From: Geomobilimonas luticola
GTDB lineage: Bacteria > Desulfobacterota > Desulfuromonadia > Geobacterales > Geobacteraceae
Direction: 5' to 3'
Assembly (NCBI RefSeq): GCF_018476905.1
Contig: NZ_JAHCVK010000001.1
Span: 124,001-188,000, forward strand
DNA length: 64,000 nt
Shown here in pieces: positions 17,045 through 25,638 of the stretch. Numbering within the stretch: the stretch's first letter is position 1; every line of letters starts with the position of its first letter. A model generated the notes under the pieces. It did not search any database and was not told the DNA's origin. It saw only the letters and a program-made list of their open reading frames with translations. The translations under genes and the position numbers were made by a program.

Positions 17045-19080
17045 ACTGCCACCACGTAGAAATCTGGGTAGGTTGCGGCCACTTCTTGGCGGCCAAGTAT
17101 CTCTTCAAGCCTCATCAATCCGTCAGTTACGAATCTTTGAGAAAACTTACGCTGTTTTTCACTGCAATTTTCGTTTTGCATAAGCTGTCGATGGAAGCGG
17201 ATATCATTTGACAAATGTGGTACAGATTTTTCGGTAAAAATGGCATTCTCGCAGCTGACGACATTACATGTGCATGAGTTGGGCGTAAAGTTAATAAGCG
17301 GCTGGCCTCGGTCTGTACAGATAACCCCAAGCACACACCGGTGCAGCAACCTCTCGCCGCACTCCAGTAGCGAGTCTATATACTGATTGAGTGACTCGCC
17401 GTTATCGTTGAGCTGCGAATAATAGGTATCTTCAGAAGCTTTCAAAATCTCTGCAGAATGAACACCGCCAATCTTGTGACACAGAGCCGCCTGATATACC
17501 TCCTTAAATAGCTCTTTTTCCTGTTCCTTGAGAGTTTCTTTCAGCTCCTCATCCATCCCGGGCAGTTCAACTATGTATTTCAGTGTCATCGCCAGACTAC
17601 TGTGTGAGAAAAGACGCTTTATCAAAATGAGATTTTCTGGATTATGATAGACGGCAAACATGGCCAATGATTTTCGAAACTGGTGGGTTGTGGGGGAACT
17701 TGATAGTTCGAGCGGCTTACAGAACTTCCTGATAATTCCATTATCAGAGATAGCAATTGGAATTCTGCCGAACCCCAGCAAAATTCTGACCGCCAACAGG
17801 TCAGTATTTGCAGCAAGGCGGGCTTTTTCGGTTAGTCGTTCGAGTATCTGGTATGCCTTAGCACCGATTTCAGGAAAGGGAATGGTAACAAGTTCCCCAA
17901 CCCCACCTATAGAACCTTTGAATACCTCAAATGTTAATGCATAGTTCTTGTTTGATCCGGCTATAGGCCTGACCTTTCCGGCTTTAAGATTCACAAGCTC
18001 ACTAACCCGCATACCGGTAACGAGTAGGATAATTATTCTGCATGCCGTGCGTAGATTCATTATGAGAACGCGAAAGTGTTTGTAAATTTCCTGTCGATCG
18101 ATTTTGCAATAAGGGTCAATCTGTTCGACATCAATGTCCAGTTCGCCGGCAAGCCTAAGTATATCTGCCCGCTTCTGTTTCAGTAATTCATGGCAACTGC
18201 CTTTTGCGAATTCCCTGTGCAAAGGCCAATCTGGATGCGAAACAATAGCTTTTGCAATTGCGTACTGCGAGTCTTTGCTCACCTCGGACGTCAGTCTGAA
18301 AGAATCGACTTCCCAGAGCCCAGTTTCATTCCTTTCTCTGAGAGCATTGATAGTTTTCGGCCACGAAAATCCTAGCGCATTTTTGTCCTTTCCCGTCATG
18401 TAAAGCCAGTAGACATGATCATAAGCGTAAAGTATATCTTCGGCCTGCTCCTCAATGATTTTTATACAGTAAGGGACCAATACGGCGAGATCTTCAAGCG
18501 GCACTGGCAAAATCGAACCCTCTTCAGCCTGCTTCTGTCGCAGGGTACTTGAGGAGAGGTATTTAAGTTCGTCCTCATCAAATTCAACGCAAAACGCAGG
18601 TGGGAGCATTCCGGCTACTGAATGCTCATGCCATATCCGAGCGCTCTCTACGAGCTGTTTCTTCCTGTTTGCAGTCGGCGCACACTCTACCGCCTCTTCA
18701 ATATCATCCAACGAAACGGCCATACCACCTGAAAATGACCCGTTCGCGGTATCAACAAACACATCCATTTCGTAGAGAAATTTTGCCAATACCATCAAAG
18801 AAGACTGAATGCCACGCGACGATGCCAACGTTGTGATACGGGATAATATCGCGTTTTGAGGTAAATGATGATACGTGAGTGCTTTGACAAACAACATGAG
18901 CGGCCAGCACTCGTCATCAGTTAACTTTACTCCGCCACCTAATTTTTTATCAAAGGAGAGGTCGTTTACATCTCCGATACGATTCATTCTTGAAAAACAC
19001 CACATGTCATCAGAAAATGATGAAAATCCCGATACCCTTATGCTTTCCCACTGTTCAAAGGGTGTCTCAATGGATATCAT
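17041..19080 (-). CDS. Large tyrosine recombinase (679 aa)
   Basis: The C-terminal half carries a complete-looking catalytic set: Arg in LLVTGMRVSELVNL, HQFRKS (HxxR), SHSS for the second histidine, and the tyrosine in MTLKYIVEL. A long N-terminal region of ~330 residues precedes it and is not recognisable. After the catalytic domain there is a Cys-rich tail (CVLGVICTDRG, then NSCTCNVVSC) that could bind zinc, as in TnpB-like members of Tn554-type elements. The start overlaps the stop of the 727-aa recombinase gene by 4 bp, and the stop overlaps the P-loop gene by 4 bp. Confidence 0.85.
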   Translation of the reverse strand: MISIETPFEQWESIRVSGFSSFSDDMWCFSRMNRIGDVNDLSFDKKLGGGVKLTDDECWPLMLFVKALTYHHLPQNAILSRITTLASSRGIQSSLMVLAKFLYEMDVFVDTANGSFSGGMAVSLDDIEEAVECAPTANRKKQLVESARIWHEHSVAGMLPPAFCVEFDEDELKYLSSSTLRQKQAEEGSILPVPLEDLAVLVPYCIKIIEEQAEDILYAYDHVYWLYMTGKDKNALGFSWPKTINALRERNETGLWEVDSFRLTSEVSKDSQYAIAKAIVSHPDWPLHREFAKGSCHELLKQKRADILRLAGELDIDVEQIDPYCKIDRQEIYKHFRVLIMNLRTACRIIILLVTGMRVSELVNLKAGKVRPIAGSNKNYALTFEVFKGSIGGVGELVTIPFPEIGAKAYQILERLTEKARLAANTDLLAVRILLGFGRIPIAISDNGIIRKFCKPLELSSSPTTHQFRKSLAMFAVYHNPENLILIKRLFSHSSLAMTLKYIVELPGMDEELKETLKEQEKELFKEVYQAALCHKIGGVHSAEILKASEDTYYSQLNDNGESLNQYIDSLLECGERLLHRCVLGVICTDRGQPLINFTPNSCTCNVVSCENAIFTEKSVPHLSNDIRFHRQLMQNENCSEKQRKFSQRFVTDGLMRLEEILGRQEVAATYPDFYVVAV

Positions 19081-21260
19081 GCACTCACCCTCATAATCTT
19101 GGGCAGCAGAACGTCACCTCTACTTGCCGCTAGTCGCGCCTCGTCGACCGACTGGCGGTCACTCCACCTGTCGAGAATGGCCTGCCATGCATCACATTCA
19201 TCACCATAGTTGGCTATCCACTCTGATGACGGAATATCATTCTTCAATTCCTCAAGGTCCATTAAGCGCCTGGCGATGAATGGAAGAGTTTCGGCAAACA
19301 CGACTGCTTGGCTACAAAGACAACACTTGTTAAAAAAGCTGCATTCTTGGTTTCTAAGGAAATCTCTGTATCCAGGCCATGTAGGATTTTTTGAGTCTGT
19401 GCACGCCAATATGTAGGTGTCGCTTTCGGGTGACATAAGTCGCGTTATGATCTGTTCTTCCAGCCCGGTTTCATCTGCCAATGCCTTGGTCAATCTTCTG
19501 CGTTCGACTTCTGAGGTAGCCCTGTTTATAGCATCGCGAAGATCTTTTAAGGTTTTAGACTCTACCACGCGAAGATTAAAATTACTGATATTGTCAATAT
19601 AGAGATTTTGAATCTCAATGATGCGCTCATCAAAGATATCGTTACTTGAGTTATCAGAGAGATAATACTTGTCAGTTGTGCTCATGTTCTTATGCTTCAA
19701 TGCACGCGTTATCTCCTGCACATTATGACCATACCGTTGCAGAAGGGTCGCATACCCATTACGAATACGGCGGTGATTTATTCCGCCACCTTTTGTCTCA
19801 ACAATGCCCATTTCAAGTAAACTATGCCGCTCAATGAATCGTCGACTTGTATTACAAAGTTTTGTTATTACATCATGAAAGTTGTTTAAGACTTCTATCG
19901 TGGTTCCAGGCATGGCTTTGAAGACTACTGGCAAATATTGCCATAAACTGCCGTGGTTGTAATGTGGGCTGGATTTATACCGAGTGACGATTGACTCTAC
20001 ATATTGAAGAATCCCATATATACCAAAGCTACCATTTCGCATACACAGGATGGATTGAGTATCTTTTGTCCGTCCCTTATAGGAGTGCAGCATCACATAC
20101 TTGTGAGGTTCATGCAGGCTCGGTGATGTGTGTTTGTCAAGGTCGTCACTGAAATTTACTACTGTTTCCAAGTTCAAACCTGAATAGATCAGTACATGGA
20201 GCAAAAAGGGATAAAGTGTGCATGGAGTAAAATGCATTGCGGCATGCAGCAATTCTTGACCTTGGCGAAATCTTAAAATATTGAATCGGGCAGGAAGATT
20301 ATTCACACAGTATTTGAGGTACTGACCGACTCGATATCGCGATGATGTCCTTTGGCTCCAACGGTTCAACCTAGGCTCAACGCATTTATTCGGATTGAAA
20401 AAGCCTTCAGCTTCCCTCGCTGTCATGTTCAAAGGGTAGTCAGGATAATCGAGTTTGACTGCGGCAAGCGTCATGAGCAGAAACCTTTCAGCGACTTCTT
20501 CATTGACAGCACCCTTCGGCGGCGGTGGGCTATCGACAGTAATCCTTTCGCAATTATTGTCTATCGATTCATAGAATGAATGCAGTTTCTTGACCGCAGC
20601 AATATCAATAATGCAAGCATTTCGGAGAGCTGACATTTGAGCAATATTCAAACCTTGTGTACCCTCAGTCCTGCCATTAGAACTTATTCCTCGAACAGAC
20701 TTGAACAATCTGCTGCCAACCGCCTGCTCACGGTGGTAGCGCTTAACGAGGGCATAGACCAATCGCTTTATACTGGCGAGGCGGAGCCGATTTACATGCC
20801 TTTTAGGAAAGACGTATAAGAGATAGATCCTGAAAGCATCATGAGTTAAAGTAGTAATGTCTGCAACACAGGTTATGGCTTTATCGTGAGGGAAATTCTT
20901 GTCATTCAGAAATTCAACGAATTCAATTATGGTATACCTACTGTTCGATGGAGGTCCGCATGATTGCAAAGGGTCTGCGATCAGCTGCATGCCGTGAACA
21001 AGCTGTTCAATAATCAATTTGCTGCAAGGATACCGCATATGCAGTTCTGTAAAATCGTATCGTAAAGTGTGCTTTTTCCCCTTGTCAGTTGACTCCAGCA
21101 ACAGCAATTGCGGCACTTCTCTCGGAAATATAGCTCGCGCTGCAGCACGAGTCTTTGCCCCAGCCTCGTCAAGTTGAAGACCTACCTCACTCTGAGTTTC
21201 AAGTAGTTTCAGAGTTTTATCTCTCTTGCTATCAGTATATCTATCCAGATTCTTTGCCAT
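19077..21260 (-). CDS. Largest recombinase homologue (727 aa) with a degenerate first catalytic arginine
   Basis: Belongs to the tyrosine recombinase fold: a lysine hairpin SYKGRTKDT, an HRRIRNGYATLLQ segment at the HxxR site, LKHKNMSTTDKYY with the tyrosine, and a Cys-rich tail (ACTDSKNP, then CSFFNKCCLC) similar to the next gene's. However, where active enzymes have a TGLR motif it reads IYSGLNLETVVNF, with Asn in place of Arg. It may therefore be an architectural partner rather than a strand-cutting enzyme. I start at the ATG at 21,260 (MAKNLDRYTD); an in-frame TTG at 21,281 is possible. It heads the operon, downstream of the promoter at 21,306-21,334. Confidence 0.75.
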   Translation of the reverse strand: MAKNLDRYTDSKRDKTLKLLETQSEVGLQLDEAGAKTRAAARAIFPREVPQLLLLESTDKGKKHTLRYDFTELHMRYPCSKLIIEQLVHGMQLIADPLQSCGPPSNSRYTIIEFVEFLNDKNFPHDKAITCVADITTLTHDAFRIYLLYVFPKRHVNRLRLASIKRLVYALVKRYHREQAVGSRLFKSVRGISSNGRTEGTQGLNIAQMSALRNACIIDIAAVKKLHSFYESIDNNCERITVDSPPPPKGAVNEEVAERFLLMTLAAVKLDYPDYPLNMTAREAEGFFNPNKCVEPRLNRWSQRTSSRYRVGQYLKYCVNNLPARFNILRFRQGQELLHAAMHFTPCTLYPFLLHVLIYSGLNLETVVNFSDDLDKHTSPSLHEPHKYVMLHSYKGRTKDTQSILCMRNGSFGIYGILQYVESIVTRYKSSPHYNHGSLWQYLPVVFKAMPGTTIEVLNNFHDVITKLCNTSRRFIERHSLLEMGIVETKGGGINHRRIRNGYATLLQRYGHNVQEITRALKHKNMSTTDKYYLSDNSSNDIFDERIIEIQNLYIDNISNFNLRVVESKTLKDLRDAINRATSEVERRRLTKALADETGLEEQIITRLMSPESDTYILACTDSKNPTWPGYRDFLRNQECSFFNKCCLCSQAVVFAETLPFIARRLMDLEELKNDIPSSEWIANYGDECDAWQAILDRWSDRQSVDEARLAASRGDVLLPKIMRVSA

Positions 21261-21305
21261 TATCACTTCGTCTCTTCTCAATTCATGTGAAGCGTGTGGA
21301 TAAGA

Positions 21306-21334
21306 ATAACAAGCTCAAATATAGCAAAATGCAA
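21306..21334 (-). promoter_or_regulatory. Candidate promoter of the recombinase operon
   Basis: TTGCAT (21,329-21,334) and TGTTAT (21,306-21,311) with a 17-bp spacer on the minus strand, ~40 bp before the first recombinase start. Confidence 0.4.
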
Positions 21335-21383
21335 TTTTTGCTTGCTGAAATTGGTCTCCCGATCTTGCACCTAAAACAATACC

Positions 21384-21412
21384 TTGCAATGTTGGTAATT
21401 TCGGTTTTAATA
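21384..21412 (+). promoter_or_regulatory. Candidate promoter of the triple-repeat gene
   Basis: TTGCAA (21,384-21,389) and TTAATA (21,407-21,412), spacer 17 bp, ending ~23 bp before the plus-strand ATG at 21,435. It is divergent to the recombinase promoter across a 174-bp region, so one regulator could control both. Confidence 0.35.
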
Positions 21413-21434
21413 CAGTGCATCAGGAGCCAATATT

Positions 21435-22199
21435 ATGGAAAATATATGTGTTGGGCTTTCAGTTGAAATGGTTCGGCTAGAAAATCTAAGTCGTCTCAGA
21501 CGGATGACTTTAGCTCAGAATGGACTAAAACTCATAACTACCAATTGGTCCGTTGATTCTGACTTTGAACTATTTTACAGCAACGTAACATTAAATTTTA
21601 ATACTGGCACAATGTGGAATATACGCAAATATACCAAATCATTTTTTAATCATTTAGAATTACTATCTAATATATATAATGTCAGTATAAACGAAGTTGC
21701 TAGACGTGCTATGGCTGCATATTTATACTATTTAGGACATACATATGTTATGAATGCCAAAAATGCCAAAAATTTAACTTATTGTGACAATAATAATATC
21801 AAGAAGGTCAGTGTCAAATTCAATGATATTGTTTTGGAGAGAGCTAGTGAATTATCACACAGATTAGGAATCCATGATATTGCTCGTCATGGATTAGACT
21901 TTATGGCAAGAATGGGTGTCCCCGAATCTGCAAACCTAGTTGCAGCCGCGGCTCGCGGCGATTTAAAAGTCACATTTTGCTTTAACCGTGAAAATAGGAA
22001 GAAAATTGACGTACTGCTGGATAGCAGCAACATACCAAAAAACAAGACCTATCACGCAACCGCTGCCGCCATACTTCGTATCGCCGTTGTTAGTTACCTT
22101 GATTACGTCCAAAAAAGGCTAACGGAATTTGAGTTTCGGGACCCGTCAATCCCGGTACATAATAAACTCCTCTCGGAAATTCTATTGAAAACCTTTTGA
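21435..22199 (+). CDS. Three-repeat ribbon-helix-helix-like protein (254 aa) at the element tip
   Basis: Family not recognised. Inspection shows three spaced modules, each with a short strand of the form V(T/S)xxFN followed by two helices: NVTLNFNTG at ~50-57 leading to EVARRAMAAYLYYLG (87-101); KVSVKFNDI at 124-132 leading to IARHGLDFMARMG (149-161); KVTFCFNRE at 178-186 leading to TAAAILRIAVVSYLDY (209-224). This strand-helix-helix arrangement resembles CopG/Arc-type ribbon-helix-helix units joined in one chain. CAGGAG stands 8 nt before ATG. The gene is markedly AT-rich, points towards the element end, and is divergent from the recombinases. A directionality factor or repressor that binds the end region is a reasonable but unproved guess. 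Confidence 0.55.
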   Translation: MENICVGLSVEMVRLENLSRLRRMTLAQNGLKLITTNWSVDSDFELFYSNVTLNFNTGTMWNIRKYTKSFFNHLELLSNIYNVSINEVARRAMAAYLYYLGHTYVMNAKNAKNLTYCDNNNIKKVSVKFNDIVLERASELSHRLGIHDIARHGLDFMARMGVPESANLVAAAARGDLKVTFCFNRENRKKIDVLLDSSNIPKNKTYHATAAAILRIAVVSYLDYVQKRLTEFEFRDPSIPVHNKLLSEILLKTF

Positions 22200-22271
22200 G
22201 AGTTAATGCAAAAATAGACATTTTCGAGTCGCAATTTACTAAAAAGTGCGAATCGAGACTTGTACAATGTG

Positions 22272-22374
22272 TGGACAAAATGATTAGAGGGTAGAAATGG
22301 ACAAATTTGGTAGGGATGATGCTTTGAGCGCTTTATAGTCGAGCAGAGAAGGCCTCTCACTCATTGACTGTCCA
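22272..22374. repeat. TGGACA repeats at the element right end
   Basis: TGGACAAA occurs at 22,272-22,279 and again at 22,298-22,305 (26 bp apart), and an inverted TGTCCA lies at 22,369-22,374, within the last ~130 bp before the junction. Such spaced direct and inverted copies are what recombinase or excisionase arm sites look like, but a hexamer this short could recur by chance. Confidence 0.3.
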
Positions 22375-23012
22375 GATTTACTAAACGGTATAAACCACAT
22401 GTTGAAAAGTGGCTCGATGACGTAGGGAGAGAGGTACATGAGAAACAGGGAAACGATGGCAAAAAACCCCCAGACCCAGAGCCACCACCACGCCGGGCTC
22501 CAGCGGACCAGGACCAGCGCCCCCGCAGACAGCCCGCAGAGCAGGATTATGGTGATGGCTGTCCCTTTCAAAAGATCGGCTAACCAGAGACGAAGGGTGC
22601 TGGTGTTGAATCCGTAGCGGGCTTCGAGCCGGAAGGTCCGGTAGAGATCGAAGGGAATGTCGAGCAGGGTCTGGACGAGGGTTATCAGGAGGAAGAAGAG
22701 GACCCCGCCGGCAACGAACGAAGGGACAAGGGAGGCGACCCAGCGGTCGTAGAGGGGAAGCACCCCCCCGAACAGGAAGAGGAGCAGGAAGAGGTTATCA
22801 TAGAGCGATTCCAGCAGCCCGACCCGACTCTGGTCCAGGGTATAGGCGACGGTCCGGCGCAACGTCTCGCCATCGAGGATCTCCTCGAAGCCGGAAGGAA
22901 TCTGGTTGCCGTGGGCACGCAGATGCCGCAGGTTGAGGGTACGGAGGAGGTAACCACAGGCGGTGATCAACAGAAAGACACTCAGGAGGAAGACAGTCAT
23001 GGCCGGCATCAT
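22284..23012 (-). pseudogene. Ste24-type M48 protease gene truncated by the element
   Basis: The first ~205 codons match the membrane half of a Ste24 protease (ending in LSPYVIEPLFN), then from about 22,400 the frame runs into unrelated element sequence and stops at 22,284. The zinc site (HExxH and the third ligand) is lost, so the product should be inactive. High GC like the core genes to its right marks this as the resident copy. Start is uncertain: MMPAMTVFLL at 23,012 or the ATG at 23,000 in the same frame. The lost 3' half is expected at the other end of the element, to the left of this window. Confidence 0.85.
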
Positions 23013-23145
23013 ACACGAAACGGCCTACGGCGCAAAGAGTGATTGTACGGGTTGATTGGGCAGAGCGGCAGGGGTGGGGGACAACGTTACGACTTCAGAT
23101 GGGGAAAGGCATTCATGCGACCACAGGTCGTTTGCTGCAACGCGC

Positions 23146-23517
23146 TTAATCCGAGTCGTTGCTCCGGTTCTCCCGCGCCTCCACGAGCAACGCGGTTATT
23201 TTCTGGGCAAAGAGCGATTCAACGAGGGCCAGCATCAGCGAGACGGCTGCATAGACTGCCGTGACCTGTGACAGCCTTGGCGACACCTCAACAAGAGAGG
23301 TCCCTCCAACGACATTCGCCATCACGAGGGCAAGGACGGCAAAACTGAAATGCCGCTGCATCCAGAGCTTTTTGTCAGCCAGCAACACCAGGAGCGGCTC
23401 CCTCTCCCCTCCCTCCAGATGGTTCTGGAACGACAGCCAGTCGCCATAGATCCGCGGAAACGACAGGGAGAGCAGAATGACTGTTATCACGAGCATCATG
23501 GCCGACAAAAAATCCAT
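23146..23517 (-). CDS. Small inner-membrane protein (123 aa), function unknown
   Basis: Four hydrophobic stretches can be seen: MDFLSAMMLVITVILLSL at the N terminus, then FAVLALVMANVVGG, VYAAVSLMLALVESLFA and weaker parts between, with a charged Glu/Arg/Asn tail. A polar loop with basic and acidic residues (residues ~25-50) lies between the first two. No family is recognised. The ATG at 23,517 is preferred over one seven codons upstream because GGAGG lies 5 nt before it. It is 133 bp upstream of, and co-directional with, the truncated Ste24 gene, so the two may once have formed a unit. Confidence 0.6.
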   Translation of the reverse strand: MDFLSAMMLVITVILLSLSFPRIYGDWLSFQNHLEGGEREPLLVLLADKKLWMQRHFSFAVLALVMANVVGGTSLVEVSPRLSQVTAVYAAVSLMLALVESLFAQKITALLVEARENRSNDSD

Positions 23518-23912
23518 GGCAACCTCCGGAACTTGCACACGTCATCGTTCTGTCCCCAAACTGCATAACAAAAGCCAGTTTTGCCACTCATTAAAATTAT
23601 AATCCACTAAAACATAAAGTGCTGCAATTACGACGTGTTGGACAATTAAACATAATTCATATTAATATATGTTTAGGTCCGACTGAGTTCCCGGGTATTT
23701 GATCGGTACTATTGCGCCAAATAACTGTTAACCAGCAGGGTCCGCGCAATCGTCAACTGGCGAAACTACATGTATTATCACTTCATTATGCTTATTCAGC
23801 AAAATAACTGGAAATTCAATAGATACGTTAAATAGCCAAATAAGTAGTTGCAGTTCAGACAAGAACTCCATACGCCAACCGAAAACAGCCAACTTCGTAG
23901 TGTAGTAAATAA
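23518..23912. other. Non-coding stretch with an AT-rich inverted repeat
   Basis: No ORF with coding character. The part from 23,600 to 23,870 is unusually AT-rich for this chromosome. It includes an inverted repeat at 23,640-23,680 (GGAC-AATT-AAACATA / TATGTTT-AG-GTCC around a 13-bp centre) that could be an operator or the footprint of a small element. Confidence 0.4.
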
Positions 23913-23944
23913 AAGAGCCCCCTTCCGAATGGGAGGGGGCTCTT
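23913..23944 (-). terminator. Intrinsic terminator of the DEAD-box helicase gene
   Basis: Perfect 11-bp stem AAGAGCCCCCT / AGGGGGCTCTT with a 10-nt loop, followed on the minus strand by TTTATTT, 26 bp after the stop codon. Confidence 0.85.
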
Positions 23945-23970
23945 GTGTGTCACGTCAGCTTGTGCGTGGG

Positions 23971-25332
23971 CTAGATGACCCGCCGGCCAGAACGGCCGGA
24001 ACTGCTGCCCCGGTGCTCCACCACGACCGGCGCCTGTTCGCGGCGCGGGGCACCCCATTTTTTGATGCGGGATTTGCCGGCAGCCTCACCCTTTCCCTGC
24101 TCGCTACGCTGTCCGCCTGCGGAGAACTTGCCCGGCTTCCGGCCAGGACCGCGCGAATCGCTGCGGGGGCCATTGCCGGTCCGGGCGCGCAGGGGCCGGG
24201 TCGGTTCAAGGCCGGGAATTACGTGCTGGGGGAGTGACTTGCCGATGAAGCGCTCGATCTTCTCCAGGTAGTGGATTTCGTTGAGTGATGCAAAGGAGAT
24301 GGCGATGCCGCTGGCGCCTGCCCGGCCGGTGCGGCCGATGCGATGGACGTAGTCTTCGGCGAATTTTGGCAGATCGAAGTTGATGACATGACTGATACCA
24401 TTGACGTCAAGCCCCCGCGCCGCCACATCAGTGGCGATCAGCAACCGGACCTTGCCCCGCTTCATGTTGGTGATAGTGCGATTGCGAGCCCCCTGAGTCA
24501 TGTCGCCATGAAGGGCGGCAACGGAATGTCCCTGGGCATGGAGTTCGCAGGCCAGCTGATCGGCTGCAACCTTGGTGGCGGAGAAGATGATCGCCCGGGT
24601 CAGGTCCACATCGGAGATGAGATGCTGGAGCAGGCGGTTCTTGTGCTGCAGACTGTCAGCCACGTGGAGCCGCTGCTCGATGGTATCGTGGGTGATCTGC
24701 TTCGGAGCGATCTCGATCCGCACCGGCTCGCGCAAAAGGCGCTGGGCCAGGCCTGCCATGGTCTTGTCCATGGTTGCCGTGAAGAGGAGGGTCTGACGGT
24801 CGGCGGGGGCGGCGGCGGCAATCCGGTCAACGTCCTCGCTGAAACCCATGTCGAGCATCCGGTCCGCCTCGTCGAGCACCAGCACCTCAAGACGGTTCAG
24901 GTTAATGCTCCCCCGCTCCAGGTGGTCGATGAGCCGACCCGGCGTTGCCACCACGATGTCGAGTGGCTGGGAGAGAAGGCGGAGCTGCTCACGATAGGGC
25001 ATCCCGCCGAGGATGGCAGCGCTTCTGACGCGCATGAACTTGCCGTAGGTGCGGACCGCATCGGTAACCTGATTGGCCAGTTCGCGGGTCGGCGTCAGCA
25101 CCAGTATCCGGGGCCCACGCCCCTTAAGCAAAGACGGCTCGGACAGGCGATTGAGGGCAGGGAGCACGAAGGCCGCCGTTTTGCCAGTACCCGTCTGAGC
25201 AGTGGCCATGAGGTCATGACCGGCAAGGGCCTTGGGAATGGCCTGCTCCTGGATCGGAGTGGGCTCGGTGTAACCGCAGGAGGTGATGGCCTTGAGAATG
25301 GCGGAAGAAAGCTGCAGATCTGCAAACGACAT
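23971..25332 (-). CDS. RhlE-like DEAD-box ATP-dependent RNA helicase
   Basis: 453 aa with the whole motif series in order: Q motif YTEPTPIQEQAIP, Walker A ATAQTGTGKT, PTRELANQV, DEAD within VLDEADRMLDMGF, TAT in LLFTATMD, ARGLDVNGISHVINFDLP and HRIGRTGRAG. The C-terminal ~75 residues are a basic, Arg/Gly-rich disordered tail that would bind RNA, as in RhlE-type enzymes acting in ribosome assembly, RNA decay and cold adaptation. I start at the ATG at 25,332 (MSFADLQLSS) because AAGGA lies 6 nt upstream; an ORF extension to 25,416 has no such site. The promoter at 25,570-25,598 predicts a 5' leader of ~230 nt, a feature often linked with cold control. Confidence 0.9.
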   Translation of the reverse strand: MSFADLQLSSAILKAITSCGYTEPTPIQEQAIPKALAGHDLMATAQTGTGKTAAFVLPALNRLSEPSLLKGRGPRILVLTPTRELANQVTDAVRTYGKFMRVRSAAILGGMPYREQLRLLSQPLDIVVATPGRLIDHLERGSINLNRLEVLVLDEADRMLDMGFSEDVDRIAAAAPADRQTLLFTATMDKTMAGLAQRLLREPVRIEIAPKQITHDTIEQRLHVADSLQHKNRLLQHLISDVDLTRAIIFSATKVAADQLACELHAQGHSVAALHGDMTQGARNRTITNMKRGKVRLLIATDVAARGLDVNGISHVINFDLPKFAEDYVHRIGRTGRAGASGIAISFASLNEIHYLEKIERFIGKSLPQHVIPGLEPTRPLRARTGNGPRSDSRGPGRKPGKFSAGGQRSEQGKGEAAGKSRIKKWGAPRREQAPVVVEHRGSSSGRSGRRVI

Positions 25333-25569
25333 GGATATCCTTTTCATTGGCTGGCGGAGGCATGCGAGGGCCGTGGGACCAAACGGATGATCCACAGACG
25401 TAAACGGCGACAACACAGGGACGACCGACTTTGATTCATCGTCGCCAACCGTGTATCGTACGCTGTTTCAGGAGAGAGAGGCCGAAAACAGAGAGGGGGG
25501 TTAGTGAGCGATGCAGCAGGGGCGGCATGGTGACTGCAAGCCGCCGGGCTGGAACAAGCAAGCTTTGTA

Positions 25570-25598
25570 CTATAGATGTATTTTTTTACGATTGCAAG
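25570..25598 (-). promoter_or_regulatory. Sigma-70 promoter of the DEAD-box helicase gene
   Basis: TTGCAA (25,593-25,598), 17-bp spacer, TATAGT (25,570-25,575). It lies in the 306-bp gap between the histidine kinase stop and the helicase start; the rest of that gap is untranslated leader with no ORF I would support. Confidence 0.55.
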
Positions 25599-25638
25599 CT
25601 TTTTATTCTTGAGGTGCCGCCGAAACGCCCAGTCCTGC

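Larger units (their letters stand above)
1..22400. mobile_element. Right-hand part of a tyrosine-recombinase genomic island carrying defence genes
   Basis: The right boundary is set near 22,400, where the coding sequence of a Ste24 protease (22,284-23,012) loses homology to its family right after the PLFN codons. The left boundary is not in the window, since the missing 3' half of that protease gene does not appear between 1 and 13,010. The segment has visibly lower GC than the sequence to its right and carries three tyrosine recombinases, restriction-type genes, a second complete Ste24 gene and a divergent DNA-binding-like gene at the tip. Target-site duplication and the partner end cannot be defined from here. 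Known parallels in layout are Tn554 (TnpA/B/C), recombinase-in-trio elements and gamma-mobile-trio islands; membership in any of these is not established. Confidence 0.75.
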
